Under the pieces are notes generated by a model that saw nothing but the letters and a program-made list of their open reading frames with translations, searched no databases and was not told the DNA's origin. A program made the translations under genes and the position numbers. This document shows positions 13,306 to 23,222 of a stretch of DNA of 43,145 nucleotides, in pieces. The first letter of the stretch is position 1. Every line of letters starts with the position of its first letter. The stretch is from assembly GCF_910578695.1 (NCBI RefSeq), contig NZ_CAJTQJ010000016.1, positions 1-43,145 on the forward strand. The letters are read 5' to 3'. This DNA is from an uncultured Brachyspira sp. (GTDB taxonomy: Bacteria; Spirochaetota; Brachyspiria; Brachyspirales; Brachyspiraceae).

Positions 13306-16047
13306 ATGCATAAAACATTTTTCGGAAAAGATAACAAAGAAGAAACTCAAAAACTTACTCCTATGATGAGGCAGTATAAAGAAATAAAAGATAAATATAA
13401 TGACAGCATACTTCTTTTTAGAATGGGGGATTTTTATGAGGTGTTTTTTGATGATGCAAAAGTAGTATCCGATATATTAGGACTTACACTTACAAAAAGA
13501 GCTAATATACCTATGGCAGGAGTTCCTTATCATGCTATAGATAATTATTTATCAAAATTAGTTAAATTTGGAATAAAGATTGCTATATGCGATCAAATGG
13601 AAGACCCTAAACTGGCAAAAGGAATAGTAAAAAGAGAGGTTACTCAGGTTATAACTCCGGGCACTATTTCAGAAAATAAATATCTTGAATCAAAAAGCAA
13701 TAATTATTTATTTTCTATTATAGTATCAAAAAGCGAGAGAAATGCAGCAATTTCTATATGCGATATTTCTACAGGAGAGCTTTATGCTGCCGAAATAAAT
13801 TCAAGTTTAGAAAATCAAAATGAAGCAGTAAAAGAAATTATTAATGAGATTACAGAAGAAATTATAAGATTCTCTCCTAAAGAGATTATGACTATAGAAT
13901 CCGTTTCAGAAAGTATTATTATAAAAGATATAAGAAATAAGTTTTCTAATATATTCTATAGTACCTCAGCTAATTACACGGCAGAGTATTCTTATGCATA
14001 CAAAACTTTGACAAATCATTTTAAAACTGTATCATTAAAAAGTTTCGGTATAGAAGAAAAGCCTCTTTTAATATCTCTGCTTGGTTCTGTCATATTTTAT
14101 ATTAAGGAGCTTTCAAAAACTTCTCTTGAACATATTTCAAATATTAAGCTTTACAGCAGAGAAGATTCTATGAATTTAGATTATGCCACAATAGCAAGCT
14201 TGGAAATATTAGAAACTATCAGAAATGATAATAATAAAATGACATTATTTGATACTATAGACAGAACAAAAACTTCTATGGGGGCAAGGTACCTAAAGAG
14301 GATAATAGTAGAGCCTTTACTTAATATTGATGATATAAATAAAAGACTTGATAATGTAGAGTTTTTTTATAAGAATCAAAAGTTTATGTATAAAATAAGA
14401 GATTTACTTCAGGATATCGGAGATATAGAAAGACTAGCATCAAAATTAGCACTTTCAAGGATAAACCCTAAAGAACTTGTATCATTAAAAAGATTTCTAA
14501 TGCTTTCTATAGAAGTAATTACAGAACTTGCTCTAAATAATTTTGAAGATGTAAACTTTAAAGAAGTTAATGATATAAAAATTATAACAGACTTAATAGA
14601 ACGTGCATTATTGGAAGAACCTAAAACAGTTATAAATGAGGGCGATATTATAAAAGATGATTATGATGAAACATTAAAAAAATATAATGAGGCTAGAAGA
14701 GAGGGACGCTCTTGGATATCTGAACTTGAACATAATTATAAATTAGATACAGGAATAAGTAATTTAAAGATAAGATATAATAATGTTATAGGCTATTATA
14801 TAGAAGTAACTAAATCAAATGTATCATCAGTTCCAAATCATTTTATAAAAAGACAGACATTGATAGGAAGCGAAAGATATACTACAAGCAAATTAATGGA
14901 ATATGAAACTATTATAAATGAAGCTAATGAAAAAAGCTATGCATTAGAGTATGATATATTTATTGAAGTGAGAAATAAAACAAATGAATATTTAAACTCC
15001 ATATTAAAAACGGCAAGAGTAATTTCTATAATAGATGTTTATTCTTCTTTTGCATGCTTAGCTAAAGAGGATAATTATATAAAGCCTATAATTACAGATG
15101 ACGGAATAATAGATATTAAAGATGGCAGGCACCCTGTTGTAGAAGTTAATCTTAAAACAGAAAGTTTTATTCCTAATGATACATATTTGGATAACAGTAA
15201 TGAGCATCTTCTTATAATAACAGGTCCTAATATGAGCGGAAAAAGTACATATTTAAGGCAGACGGCTTTAATAGTTTTATTAGCCCAGATTGGTTCTTTT
15301 GTACCTGCCTCAAGTGCAAAGATTTCTATAGTTGATAGAATTTTCACCCGTGTAGGGGCAAGCGATAATATAGCAAGAGGAGAAAGCACATTTTTGGTAG
15401 AGATGAATGAAACTGCATATATTCTGAATCATTGTACTGATAAAAGTCTTGTGATAATGGATGAGATAGGAAGGGGAACTTCTACTTATGACGGACTTTC
15501 TATCGCTTGGGCTATAGTTGAATATTTAGCTAATGAAGAAAATAAAAAGGCTAAAACCTTATTTGCTACGCATTATCATGAACTTACTATGCTTGAAGAT
15601 TTACAGGGGGTTAAAAATTATAAAGTACTAGTTGAAGAATACAAAGATGAAATAATATTTATGAAAAAAGTTATTGAAGGGGCAGCTGAATCAAGCTATG
15701 GCATATATGCTGCAAAAATAGCAGGTGCTCCAAGCAAAGTTATAAAAAGAGCTGCTGAAATATTAAAAAGGCTGGAGGCTGATGCGGGCATTCAAGTAGA
15801 AAATATAGAATTAAATACTCAAAAATCAAAAGATATGCTTCCTTTTTATGAAAAAGAAAATAAATCTATAGAAATAAAAGAAAATGATATAAAAAAAGAA
15901 ATTAAAGAAAGTAATATAGAAATTAAAGAAAGTAATATAGAAATTAAAGAAAGTAATATAGAAAAAGAAATAAAAGATTTGAATATAAATAATATAACTC
16001 CTATTGATGCCATTAATTTAATTAGCAAATGGAAAAGTATGGTATAA
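13306..16047 (+). CDS. mutS: DNA mismatch repair protein MutS
   Basis: 913 residues, slightly longer than the usual 850-880. It recognises mismatches and recruits MutL. The mismatch-binding GDFYEVF is near residue 41 (the F-x-E wedge). The ATPase has Walker A GPNMSGKST at about 640, Walker B LVIMDEIGRGTST at about 716, and the ATHYHELT switch at about 756. After the ATPase and the helix-turn-helix dimer region there is a low-complexity lysine/glutamate tail (about 850-890) containing three exact 21-bp repeats, then a short conserved-looking end (ITPIDAINLISKWKSMV). The ribosome binding site is weak. No mutL is nearby. Confidence 0.97.
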   Translation: MHKTFFGKDNKEETQKLTPMMRQYKEIKDKYNDSILLFRMGDFYEVFFDDAKVVSDILGLTLTKRANIPMAGVPYHAIDNYLSKLVKFGIKIAICDQMEDPKLAKGIVKREVTQVITPGTISENKYLESKSNNYLFSIIVSKSERNAAISICDISTGELYAAEINSSLENQNEAVKEIINEITEEIIRFSPKEIMTIESVSESIIIKDIRNKFSNIFYSTSANYTAEYSYAYKTLTNHFKTVSLKSFGIEEKPLLISLLGSVIFYIKELSKTSLEHISNIKLYSREDSMNLDYATIASLEILETIRNDNNKMTLFDTIDRTKTSMGARYLKRIIVEPLLNIDDINKRLDNVEFFYKNQKFMYKIRDLLQDIGDIERLASKLALSRINPKELVSLKRFLMLSIEVITELALNNFEDVNFKEVNDIKIITDLIERALLEEPKTVINEGDIIKDDYDETLKKYNEARREGRSWISELEHNYKLDTGISNLKIRYNNVIGYYIEVTKSNVSSVPNHFIKRQTLIGSERYTTSKLMEYETIINEANEKSYALEYDIFIEVRNKTNEYLNSILKTARVISIIDVYSSFACLAKEDNYIKPIITDDGIIDIKDGRHPVVEVNLKTESFIPNDTYLDNSNEHLLIITGPNMSGKSTYLRQTALIVLLAQIGSFVPASSAKISIVDRIFTRVGASDNIARGESTFLVEMNETAYILNHCTDKSLVIMDEIGRGTSTYDGLSIAWAIVEYLANEENKKAKTLFATHYHELTMLEDLQGVKNYKVLVEEYKDEIIFMKKVIEGAAESSYGIYAAKIAGAPSKVIKRAAEILKRLEADAGIQVENIELNTQKSKDMLPFYEKENKSIEIKENDIKKEIKESNIEIKESNIEIKESNIEKEIKDLNINNITPIDAINLISKWKSMV
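15898..15960 (+). repeat. Three exact 21-bp tandem repeats inside mutS
   Basis: Units 15898-15918, 15919-15939 and 15940-15960 are identical and encode EIKESNI three times. They are in frame, so gain or loss changes the tail length without a frameshift. Confidence 0.95.
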
Positions 16048-16136
16048 AAATATCATACTGATAAAACTCATTTTATTTATAAATTCAATTTTATTATACT
16101 ATAAGCCGAAATTATATTATAATAATGAGGTGTATA

Positions 16137-16460
16137 ATGACTGAACAATACTATTATAAATCAACAACTGAAAGAGAATTCGATTGTTTAAAAGATGATG
16201 AAAGATTAATAGAAACTTTATCTGATAAAGGATATACAGTTTATGCAATTGCTCAGAAATCTAATCAGCTTATACCATATCATGAACATCCTTCTGAGGA
16301 AATGGTAATAGTATTAAGCGGTAAGGTAAGATATATAGTAGAAGAAGAAATTGTAGATTTAGAAGAGGGAGATATTATAAGAGTAAGGTCTCATTCTGTG
16401 CATTCTATGATAGGAATTGCTGAAAGCGGTATATCTAATCTGCTTTTAGTATTTATTTAA
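16137..16460 (+). CDS. Small cupin-domain protein
   Basis: 107 residues from ATG 16137. An ATG at 16125 lies in the same frame, but GAGGTG sits between the two and serves as the ribosome binding site for the later one. Single cupin barrel: motif 1 PYHEHPSEEMVIVLSG near 45-60 (metal ligands H, H, E) and motif 2 GDIIRVRSHSVHSM near 80-95 (H). Such proteins bind a metal and small ligands; substrate unknown. Convergent with dcd. Confidence 0.8.
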   Translation: MTEQYYYKSTTEREFDCLKDDERLIETLSDKGYTVYAIAQKSNQLIPYHEHPSEEMVIVLSGKVRYIVEEEIVDLEEGDIIRVRSHSVHSMIGIAESGISNLLLVFI

Positions 16461-16536
16461 TTTTTTATAAATTAGAATCAAAATTAAAAAATCTATTTAA
16501 ATCAAATATAATTCTATAATAATAAAATCATTAATA

Positions 16537-17055
16537 TTATTTAAAATCTTTATAAAGCATACTTGGCTGAACATCGGTATTATTTTGGTACTTGCTGCTG
16601 GTATATTCTTCATATTTTCCGTATATAGTATGGTAATAAAGCTGAGCTATTTCTACATTAGGGTATATTATTATAGGCTTTATGCAGAAAATTTCCAAAG
16701 TCCAATACCCTGCAAATCCTACATCTCCAAAACCTGCAGTAATATGTATGAATATTCCAAGCCTTCCTATAGATGAGCGTCCTTCTATCATAGGAATATA
16801 ATTTTTTGTATTTGTATATTCTAAAGTTCTTCCTAAATACAATTCATTAGGTTTTAACTGATATCCGCTTTCTGGTATTATTATTTCTTCAAAATCATTT
16901 TTATTTTTCATATCTAAAACTTTATCTTTGTATATCAGAAGTTTATTATGAAGCTTTACATTATAGCTGTTTGAATTTAACTGCTTTCTATTGAATGGTT
17001 CTATTATTATATCTTTACCCAGATTTTTTTCTATTTCAAGCCCTGACAAAATCAT
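16537..17055 (-). CDS. dcd: dCTP deaminase family protein
   Basis: 172 residues. It converts dCTP to dUTP (or to dUMP if bifunctional), supplying thymidylate. The trimeric dUTPase-like fold signatures are present: EGRSSIGRLG at 91-100 (R93, S94, S95), ITAGFGDVGFAGYWTLE with catalytic-type E121, and the closing SSKYQNNTDVQPS. It is slightly shorter than the E. coli enzyme (193). It could be mono- or bifunctional; sequence alone does not settle this. Confidence 0.88.
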   Translation of the reverse strand: MILSGLEIEKNLGKDIIIEPFNRKQLNSNSYNVKLHNKLLIYKDKVLDMKNKNDFEEIIIPESGYQLKPNELYLGRTLEYTNTKNYIPMIEGRSSIGRLGIFIHITAGFGDVGFAGYWTLEIFCIKPIIIYPNVEIAQLYYHTIYGKYEEYTSSKYQNNTDVQPSMLYKDFK

Positions 17056-17168
17056 ATGTTTACTTACCTTACTGCACTGTTTTTTTAAAATTATTAAATT
17101 ATTTTTCTTTATTTTTCGGTATTATTATAGTATAATTTATTAAGTAAATAAAATTATGGAGTTATTAA

Positions 17169-18500
17169 ATGCTATCTATAAATTACAAAAATGTGCTTGG
17201 ATTTTTAAAAGAGTATGAATTAGAATATCTTTCAGAAAATGCTAAATATGCAAATGATCTTTTAGAAAAGAAAAAAGGTGCAGGCAATGATTTTTTAGGC
17301 TGGGTTAATTTACCAACTGAAGCTTTGAAAATGGCTAAGGAAATTGATGATTTGGGTAAGGAAATTAGAGAAAATGCTGAAATTTTAGTATCTGTAGGTA
17401 TAGGCGGATCATATTTGGGAGGAAAGGCTGTAATTGAATCATTTTTAAATCCTTTTTCTCAGGCAAAAAAAGGAAGTACTCAGGTTATTTATGCAGGTCA
17501 TAATATGAACGGAGAATATTTCAAGCATTTACTTGATTATTTAGAAGAAAAAGATTTTTATATTAATGTAATATCAAAAAGCGGTACTACAACAGAGCCT
17601 GCTATAGCTTTTAGAATATTAAAAGAGTATGCTGAAAAAAGATATGGTAAAGACGGAGCTTCTAAAAGAATAATAGCTACTACAGATAAGGCGAAAGGAG
17701 CTTTGAAAACTTTATCTAATGAAAATAAATATAGAACTTTTGTTATACCTGATGATGTAGGCGGCAGATATTCTGTACTTACTCCTGTAGGGCTTATACC
17801 TATAGCTGCAGCCGGCGTTAATATAGAAGAGCTTATTAAAGGCTTTGATTCTATGGCAAAATTGACTAAAGAAATGGATTATAAGAAAAACCCTTCTATG
17901 CTATATGCTATGCTTAGAAATGCACTTTACAGTAAAGGATACAGCACTGAAGTAATGGTAAATTATATACCTAGAATGCATTATATATCTGAATGGTGGA
18001 AGCAGCTGTACGGAGAAAGCGAGGGTAAGGATAAAAAAGGCATATTCCCTGCTTCTGTTGATTTCTCTACTGATTTGCATTCTTTGGGACAGTTTATACA
18101 AGATGGTAAAAGAGGATTATTTGAAACTGTTATAAGAGTGGATAAAGAAGATATTGATTTGACAATGAAAAAAGAGGATTCTGATTTAGACGGGCTTAAT
18201 TATTTAGATGGAAAAACTTTGCATGAGATAAATAAGTCTGCATTAGAAGCTACAGTTTTAGCTCATGTTGATGGAGGAGTACCTAATATTATAGTTGATA
18301 TAGATAAGATTACTCCTTTTACTATAGGAGAGCTTTTATATTTCTTTGAAAAAGCCTGCGGCATATCAGGGCATATACTTGGTGTTAATCCTTTTGACCA
18401 GCCCGGCGTTGAAGAGTATAAGAAAAATATGTTTGCTATGCTTGGCAAAAAGGGATATGAGGAAATGGGCAAAACTTTAAGAGCAAGACTAGATAAATAA
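17169..18500 (+). CDS. pgi: Glucose-6-phosphate isomerase
   Basis: 443 residues, the short bacterial form. It interconverts glucose 6-phosphate and fructose 6-phosphate in glycolysis. Visible signatures: VGIGGSYLGGKAV near 77, the sugar-phosphate loop ISKSGTTTEPA near 137, DVGGRYSVLTPVGL near 197, GIFPASVDFSTDLHSLGQF near 295, and the C-terminal NPFDQPGVEEYK with active-site lysine near 415. Ribosome binding site GGAG before the ATG; TATAAT at 17131-17136. Followed by a shared terminator with the convergent glyQ. Confidence 0.97.
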   Translation: MLSINYKNVLGFLKEYELEYLSENAKYANDLLEKKKGAGNDFLGWVNLPTEALKMAKEIDDLGKEIRENAEILVSVGIGGSYLGGKAVIESFLNPFSQAKKGSTQVIYAGHNMNGEYFKHLLDYLEEKDFYINVISKSGTTTEPAIAFRILKEYAEKRYGKDGASKRIIATTDKAKGALKTLSNENKYRTFVIPDDVGGRYSVLTPVGLIPIAAAGVNIEELIKGFDSMAKLTKEMDYKKNPSMLYAMLRNALYSKGYSTEVMVNYIPRMHYISEWWKQLYGESEGKDKKGIFPASVDFSTDLHSLGQFIQDGKRGLFETVIRVDKEDIDLTMKKEDSDLDGLNYLDGKTLHEINKSALEATVLAHVDGGVPNIIVDIDKITPFTIGELLYFFEKACGISGHILGVNPFDQPGVEEYKKNMFAMLGKKGYEEMGKTLRARLDK

Positions 18501-18516
18501 TATTATTTAAGTTTTT

Positions 18517-18553
18517 ATAAATACCTCTGTTTTTAAGCAGGGGTATTTTTATT
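18517..18553. terminator. Bidirectional terminator between pgi and glyQ
   Basis: AAATACCTCTG pairs with CAGGGGTATTT around a short loop, with T-runs on both sides. The glyQ stop codon lies in the loop. Confidence 0.75.
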
Positions 18554-19417
18554 TTTTATTAATGGATATCCGAGTTTTTCTCTTGATTCTATATATGCAG
18601 CAGAAACTTTTTTCATAAGCTCTCTTACTCTTGCAATATATCCTGCTCTTTCGGTTACGCTTATTGCATTTCTGGCATCAAGCATATTAAATACATGCGA
18701 ACTTTTCATAACCATATCATAAGCAGGAAGTATGCAGCCTTTATCCAAACATTTAATGCATTCTTCTTCATATTCTTTAAAATGCCTAAAATACATATCT
18801 ATATCAGCTACTTCAAAATTATATTTAGAAAATTCTTTTTCACCCTGCAAATGTACATCCCCGTATTTTATGCCGTGCCCCCATTCTAAATCATATACAT
18901 TATCAATATTCTGTAAATACATACAAATTCTTTCAAGTCCGTATGTTATTTCGCCTGTTATAGGCTTTAAATTTATTCCTCCTACAGCTTGGAAATATGT
19001 AAACTGAGTTATTTCCATACCGTCAAGCCAAACTTCCCAGCCTAATCCCCAAGCACCTAAAGTAGGGGATTCCCAATCATCATGAACGAATCTTATATCA
19101 TGATCTTTAAAGCTTATTCCTAATGCTTCTAAACTTTGTATATATAAATCTTGAATATTTTCAGGAGAAGGCTTCATTATAACTTGATACTGATAATAAT
19201 GCTGAAGTCTGTTTGGATTTTCTCCATATCTTCCGTCTGTAGGTCTTCTTGAAGGTTCTACATAAGCTACGCTGAAAGGTTCAGGTCCTAATGCCCTTAA
19301 TGATGTTGCGGGATTAAATGTACCTGCTCCTACTTCTAAGTCATAGCCTTGCTGTATTATGCATCCGTTTTCACTCCAGAATTTATTTAATGTCATAATT
19401 AAATTTGTGAAAGTCAT
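18533..19417 (-). CDS. glyQ: Glycyl-tRNA synthetase alpha subunit
   Basis: 294 residues, full length. Catalytic subunit of the bacterial alpha2-beta2 enzyme that charges tRNA-Gly. Signatures: GCIIQQGYDLEVGAGTFNPA at 18-37, EPSRRPTDGRYGENPNRLQH near 54-73, WEVWLDGMEITQFTYFQ near 127, GEITYGLERI near 155. The beta-subunit gene (glyS) is not in this window, whereas the two are often adjacent, so the pair is split here. Confidence 0.97.
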   Translation of the reverse strand: MTFTNLIMTLNKFWSENGCIIQQGYDLEVGAGTFNPATSLRALGPEPFSVAYVEPSRRPTDGRYGENPNRLQHYYQYQVIMKPSPENIQDLYIQSLEALGISFKDHDIRFVHDDWESPTLGAWGLGWEVWLDGMEITQFTYFQAVGGINLKPITGEITYGLERICMYLQNIDNVYDLEWGHGIKYGDVHLQGEKEFSKYNFEVADIDMYFRHFKEYEEECIKCLDKGCILPAYDMVMKSSHVFNMLDARNAISVTERAGYIARVRELMKKVSAAYIESREKLGYPLIKNKNTPA

Positions 19418-19588
19418 AATTGATTTATCTCCATATATTATTTAATTATAAAAACTAATTATATAATTATAAAAATTTATTATATATATTATAAAAAATT
19501 ATTAATGCATTCAATTATATAGTATGATTAATTTTTATGCTATAAATTTATAAAAAATATTTATTTTTTGGAATTTAATAAATATATT

Positions 19589-20152
19589 TTAATTTGCTGA
19601 TAATAAAGTTTTCATCTCATCATAAAGCTTTAATATATTATCTGAAATACTTTTTTTTACTGTGAAATTTTTAAATCCTTCAGCAGTTTCTACTCTTATA
19701 TCTGTTATAGTTTTCATATCTCTGATTATATTTTCAGCATTTATACTATAGCTTCTATCAACATAAGATGTATCCATAAAATATATAGAAGTACCGTATA
19801 TTATTTCGGTTTCAGCCTTAGGCATTAGAGATGTGTAATTTAAAGATATATATGTATTATCCTCAAATTTAAGTACAATTTTGCTGCTTTCTTTGATATT
19901 AAATGCTTCTCCTGTAATATACTGAGCTTCTAATATTATTTTATCAGTGCCTGCTATATTTTTTAATCTGAGTTTAATAGTTGATGACCAATAGTTTATA
20001 GAAATATAATCTGTCTGATAAAATTGATGTCCGTAGAAAGAATCATTTATTAAATGCACTTTTGCAGCACATGATGACAAGTTTATTATTAATGCAGATA
20101 ATAGTAATATTTTTTTCAATATTTTCTCCATAAATATAATTATTTTATTCAT
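19589..20152 (-). CDS. Putative lipoprotein
   Basis: 187 residues. The N-terminus is a lipoprotein signal: ILKKILLLSALIINLSSCAAK, with lipobox L-S-S-C and cleavage before C28. A shorter start at M8 would also give a good signal. The mature part is a beta-rich domain of about 160 residues that I do not recognise. It stands alone between glyQ and a gene-free AT-rich stretch. An envelope location is well supported, the role is not. Confidence 0.7.
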   Translation of the reverse strand: MNKIIIFMEKILKKILLLSALIINLSSCAAKVHLINDSFYGHQFYQTDYISINYWSSTIKLRLKNIAGTDKIILEAQYITGEAFNIKESSKIVLKFEDNTYISLNYTSLMPKAETEIIYGTSIYFMDTSYVDRSYSINAENIIRDMKTITDIRVETAEGFKNFTVKKSISDNILKLYDEMKTLLSAN

Positions 20153-20498
20153 AGTATAAATATTTTATTTATATTTATTATTATATAACCTATTTAGTTT
20201 TTGTAAATTAAAAAATAATAATAAAAATTATAAATGAGTATATTATAATTTATGTAAGATTGTTATTTATATAATTTATAATTATTAATAATTTAATAAA
20301 TTTAATAATAATAAAGCAGTATAGCAATAAAAAATAATAATTAAATACTATAAATATAATTAGAATGCCTATTTAAGTTTATTTGCCTAACAATTTTTAT
20401 TAGAGATAATAAAAATATAGTTATAAATTATAATTGCTATTTTAACAGTTTTATTGTACACTAATACATCAATATTTATTATTGTAAGGGGTTAATTA
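20153..20498. other. 346-bp AT-rich spacer
   Basis: No ORF, RNA or strong hairpin seen. It separates two divergent genes and should contain the lepB promoter, but no box pair stands out enough to call. Confidence 0.6.
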
Positions 20499-21548
20499 AT
20501 GGAAAATTCTATGAAAAATATTACAGAAACGATAGCAGGCGAATGCCGTAACTTTAAACATACTCTAAAAGAAATATTATATGCAATAGTTATAGTTCTT
20601 CTTATAAATACATTTTTAATACAGAATTATCAGATACCGACAGGTTCTATGATACCGATTATAATGCCCGGCGATAGGCTTTTTGCAAATAGATTTGTTT
20701 ACGGAGTTAAACTGCCTTTTACAGACGGACTTTTAGGATACAGACTTCCAAAAATAAAATCGCCTCAAAGGGGGGATTTGGTGGTATTTAGAGCACCGCC
20801 TTCAGCTTCTTTCGGATGCGAATCTGCTATGCCTTATTATGAGCCTTCTTCTTTAGTTCAAATGCTTAAACTTCCAGTGATGATATTTTCACTTACGCCT
20901 TTTACTTGGGATCCTAGATTTTTATTTGCTGATTTTATCGGAGAAAAACTTACAGGAGGTACTCATTTGGCGCCTGCAAATTTATTTTTCGGACTTAAAG
21001 CTGTTGATTTAGATCCTAGAAAAGAATTTGTAAAAAGAGTTATTGCAGTTTCAGGAGAAACTGTAGAGATAAGAGATAAAAAAATAATTATTAATGGAAA
21101 TGAAATAGAAGATAAATGGGGTTATTTCTTTTATGGAAATGACAGAGAGTTCGTTCCTATTATAGATATTTACGGACCTATTTATGTGCCTAAAAAAGGA
21201 GATATTATAATATTTAAGAAATTAGTTGATAGGGCAGATTATTATAATGATTTAGGCTCTTTTGAAGTTTATATTAATGATAAAGTGGTAAGCGATGATA
21301 TTAAATTATGGTATTGGATGAATATATATATACCTAATACTAAAGACAGACCAGATGAATATATATATAATGTTCCTGAAGATTATTTCTTTGTAATGGG
21401 TGATAATAGAGATCAAAGCTGTGACAGCAGAATGTGGGGATTAGTACCTTACAGACAGATAAAAGGTCAGCCTATGATTGTATGGATACAGTCAAAAAGA
21501 CCTAAAGATGCAGAGCAGGGATTCTTTAAATATTTTATAATTAAATAA
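20499..21548 (+). CDS. lepB: Signal peptidase I
   Basis: 349 residues, long for the family because of inserts between the catalytic boxes. It cleaves signal peptides at the outer face of the inner membrane. A single membrane anchor at about 25-42 is followed by the catalytic serine S50 in PTGSMIP, the general-base lysine K179 in EFVKRVIAVSGE, and the closing box MGDNRDQSCDSRMWG near 305. GTAAGGGG precedes the ATG. First gene of an operon with the 548-residue gene (11 bases away) and queA. Confidence 0.95.
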   Translation: MENSMKNITETIAGECRNFKHTLKEILYAIVIVLLINTFLIQNYQIPTGSMIPIIMPGDRLFANRFVYGVKLPFTDGLLGYRLPKIKSPQRGDLVVFRAPPSASFGCESAMPYYEPSSLVQMLKLPVMIFSLTPFTWDPRFLFADFIGEKLTGGTHLAPANLFFGLKAVDLDPRKEFVKRVIAVSGETVEIRDKKIIINGNEIEDKWGYFFYGNDREFVPIIDIYGPIYVPKKGDIIIFKKLVDRADYYNDLGSFEVYINDKVVSDDIKLWYWMNIYIPNTKDRPDEYIYNVPEDYFFVMGDNRDQSCDSRMWGLVPYRQIKGQPMIVWIQSKRPKDAEQGFFKYFIIK

Positions 21549-21559
21549 AAGACAAAAAT

Positions 21560-23206
21560 ATGTACAGTCAGATTTCTAAAGATACTTTAAAAGAATTATT
21601 CAAAATTTGGAAGGCTAAAAATACAGAAGATTTGGAAATAAAAACTTCTAATATATCTATGGTGTCTTTTAAATTTTATTCTTTATCTAAAGAGGCAAAA
21701 GATATAGTCATTTATATACTTAAGAATGAAGATAAAGAATTAAATTCTATAGATATAGCATATTCTCTAAAGTATACTCAAAAACAAGTACCGGCTTTTT
21801 TTGATTATGTGTATGAAATAAAAAAATCAGGACTTCTGTATTTAAAAATAAAAAGAAGAAGATTAAACTCTCATGATGATACCTTATATTTTTTACCGAA
21901 TGTAAAATCAATAATAGAGAGTATTATTTTAAAAGATGATATTAAAATTCCTAACTATATAGATATTAATTATACTGCTAATACTTATAAAAAATATTTG
22001 AAAAAAATTATTCATATATATGAAAACGGCAATATTTTAGAATATAGTAAATCTAAAATTGATGATGATGAATTATTAATTCTTTGCAAAGCTAATATTA
22101 TTTCTATTTATTTTTCTCAGAATGATTTTAAAGTATATCTTGCTGTGAATAATAAAAATGTTCTGCTGAATTTAGAGAAAAGTCTGAAAGATAATATTGA
22201 AAGCTCGGTTTTTATTTATAATCATTTCAATATATTAAATGATATTGATACTTTTATTTATGAATGCGATGTTCAAAGATTATCGGCTGATGATGTCAAT
22301 ATTAATTTTTTAACTAATAATTTGGATTCAAATACAATAATAAATATATGCTTGAAATTAGATTTAATAAAATTGGATAATAAAAATTCCATATCATTAG
22401 AATATGATAATATAAAAAAATATTTTTCAAATCCAATAGAAAATAGAATTGAGTTTATAATAAAAAATATTTATAAAAATTATTCTGATTATTATAAAAA
22501 TATTCTTGCTGTGATAGAAAATGAAAGCATATCAAAATCAGTATTATTTATGAAATTGAAAGAAAAATATAATATTTCCATAACAGCAGAAAAATATAAT
22601 AATATTATTTATTCTATGTTTATGCTTGGTATCGCAGAAGCCTCTTTTTATGAGAATGCAGTACTTGCTATTAGAAATACAAATAGCCATAATAATGAAA
22701 ATAATTTTAGCAAATCATTTATCAATGGAAATTTTGAATTAACTTTAATAAATCATTATATGTTTTCTAATAATTTTATTTATATGTGCAATTTATATTT
22801 TGAACTTGATAAGCAGGAAACGGTTTATACTTATACTATGACTGAAGAAAGCATATTAAAAGGAAAAACTATTATAAGTAATAAAGAATCAGAATATTCT
22901 TTTGATAAGTTTTTAATTTTATTAAAAAATACATTATTAGATAATAATGTAGAAATTCCAAAGCATATAGAAACAAGTATAAGGCGTTGGTATGAAAGAG
23001 GTATTATTTCTTATGTATATGATAATGTTACTCTTGTTATAATAAAGGATGCAAATAAATTAGAAGAAATAATTCACGAGGCTAATAGAAAGGGTATTAT
23101 TATAACAAAAATAAATGATGAATATGCTATAGTAAAATCAGGATCTTCCAGCAGAAAAAATCTTACAAAATTTTTAAGACAAAGAAAGATAATAGTAACA
23201 TTCTAA
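21560..23206 (+). CDS. Unknown 548-residue protein in the lepB-queA operon
   Basis: I do not recognise this with confidence. It has no signal peptide or membrane helix. Residues about 38-100 look like a winged-helix unit (LSKEAKDIVIYILKNEDKEL, then SIDIAYSLKYTQKQVPAFF, then a basic IKRRRLN wing). The C-terminal part (EEIIHEANRKGIIITKINDE, then IVKSGSSSRKNLTKFLRQRK) resembles the N-terminal module of XPB/Ssl2-like helicases, but no helicase motifs are present. It is tightly packed between lepB and queA, so it is a real, expressed gene. A DNA-associated role is a weak inference. Confidence 0.65.
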   Translation: MYSQISKDTLKELFKIWKAKNTEDLEIKTSNISMVSFKFYSLSKEAKDIVIYILKNEDKELNSIDIAYSLKYTQKQVPAFFDYVYEIKKSGLLYLKIKRRRLNSHDDTLYFLPNVKSIIESIILKDDIKIPNYIDINYTANTYKKYLKKIIHIYENGNILEYSKSKIDDDELLILCKANIISIYFSQNDFKVYLAVNNKNVLLNLEKSLKDNIESSVFIYNHFNILNDIDTFIYECDVQRLSADDVNINFLTNNLDSNTIINICLKLDLIKLDNKNSISLEYDNIKKYFSNPIENRIEFIIKNIYKNYSDYYKNILAVIENESISKSVLFMKLKEKYNISITAEKYNNIIYSMFMLGIAEASFYENAVLAIRNTNSHNNENNFSKSFINGNFELTLINHYMFSNNFIYMCNLYFELDKQETVYTYTMTEESILKGKTIISNKESEYSFDKFLILLKNTLLDNNVEIPKHIETSIRRWYERGIISYVYDNVTLVIIKDANKLEEIIHEANRKGIIITKINDEYAIVKSGSSSRKNLTKFLRQRKIIVTF

Positions 23207-23222
23207 AAAGCAGTAAAATATT

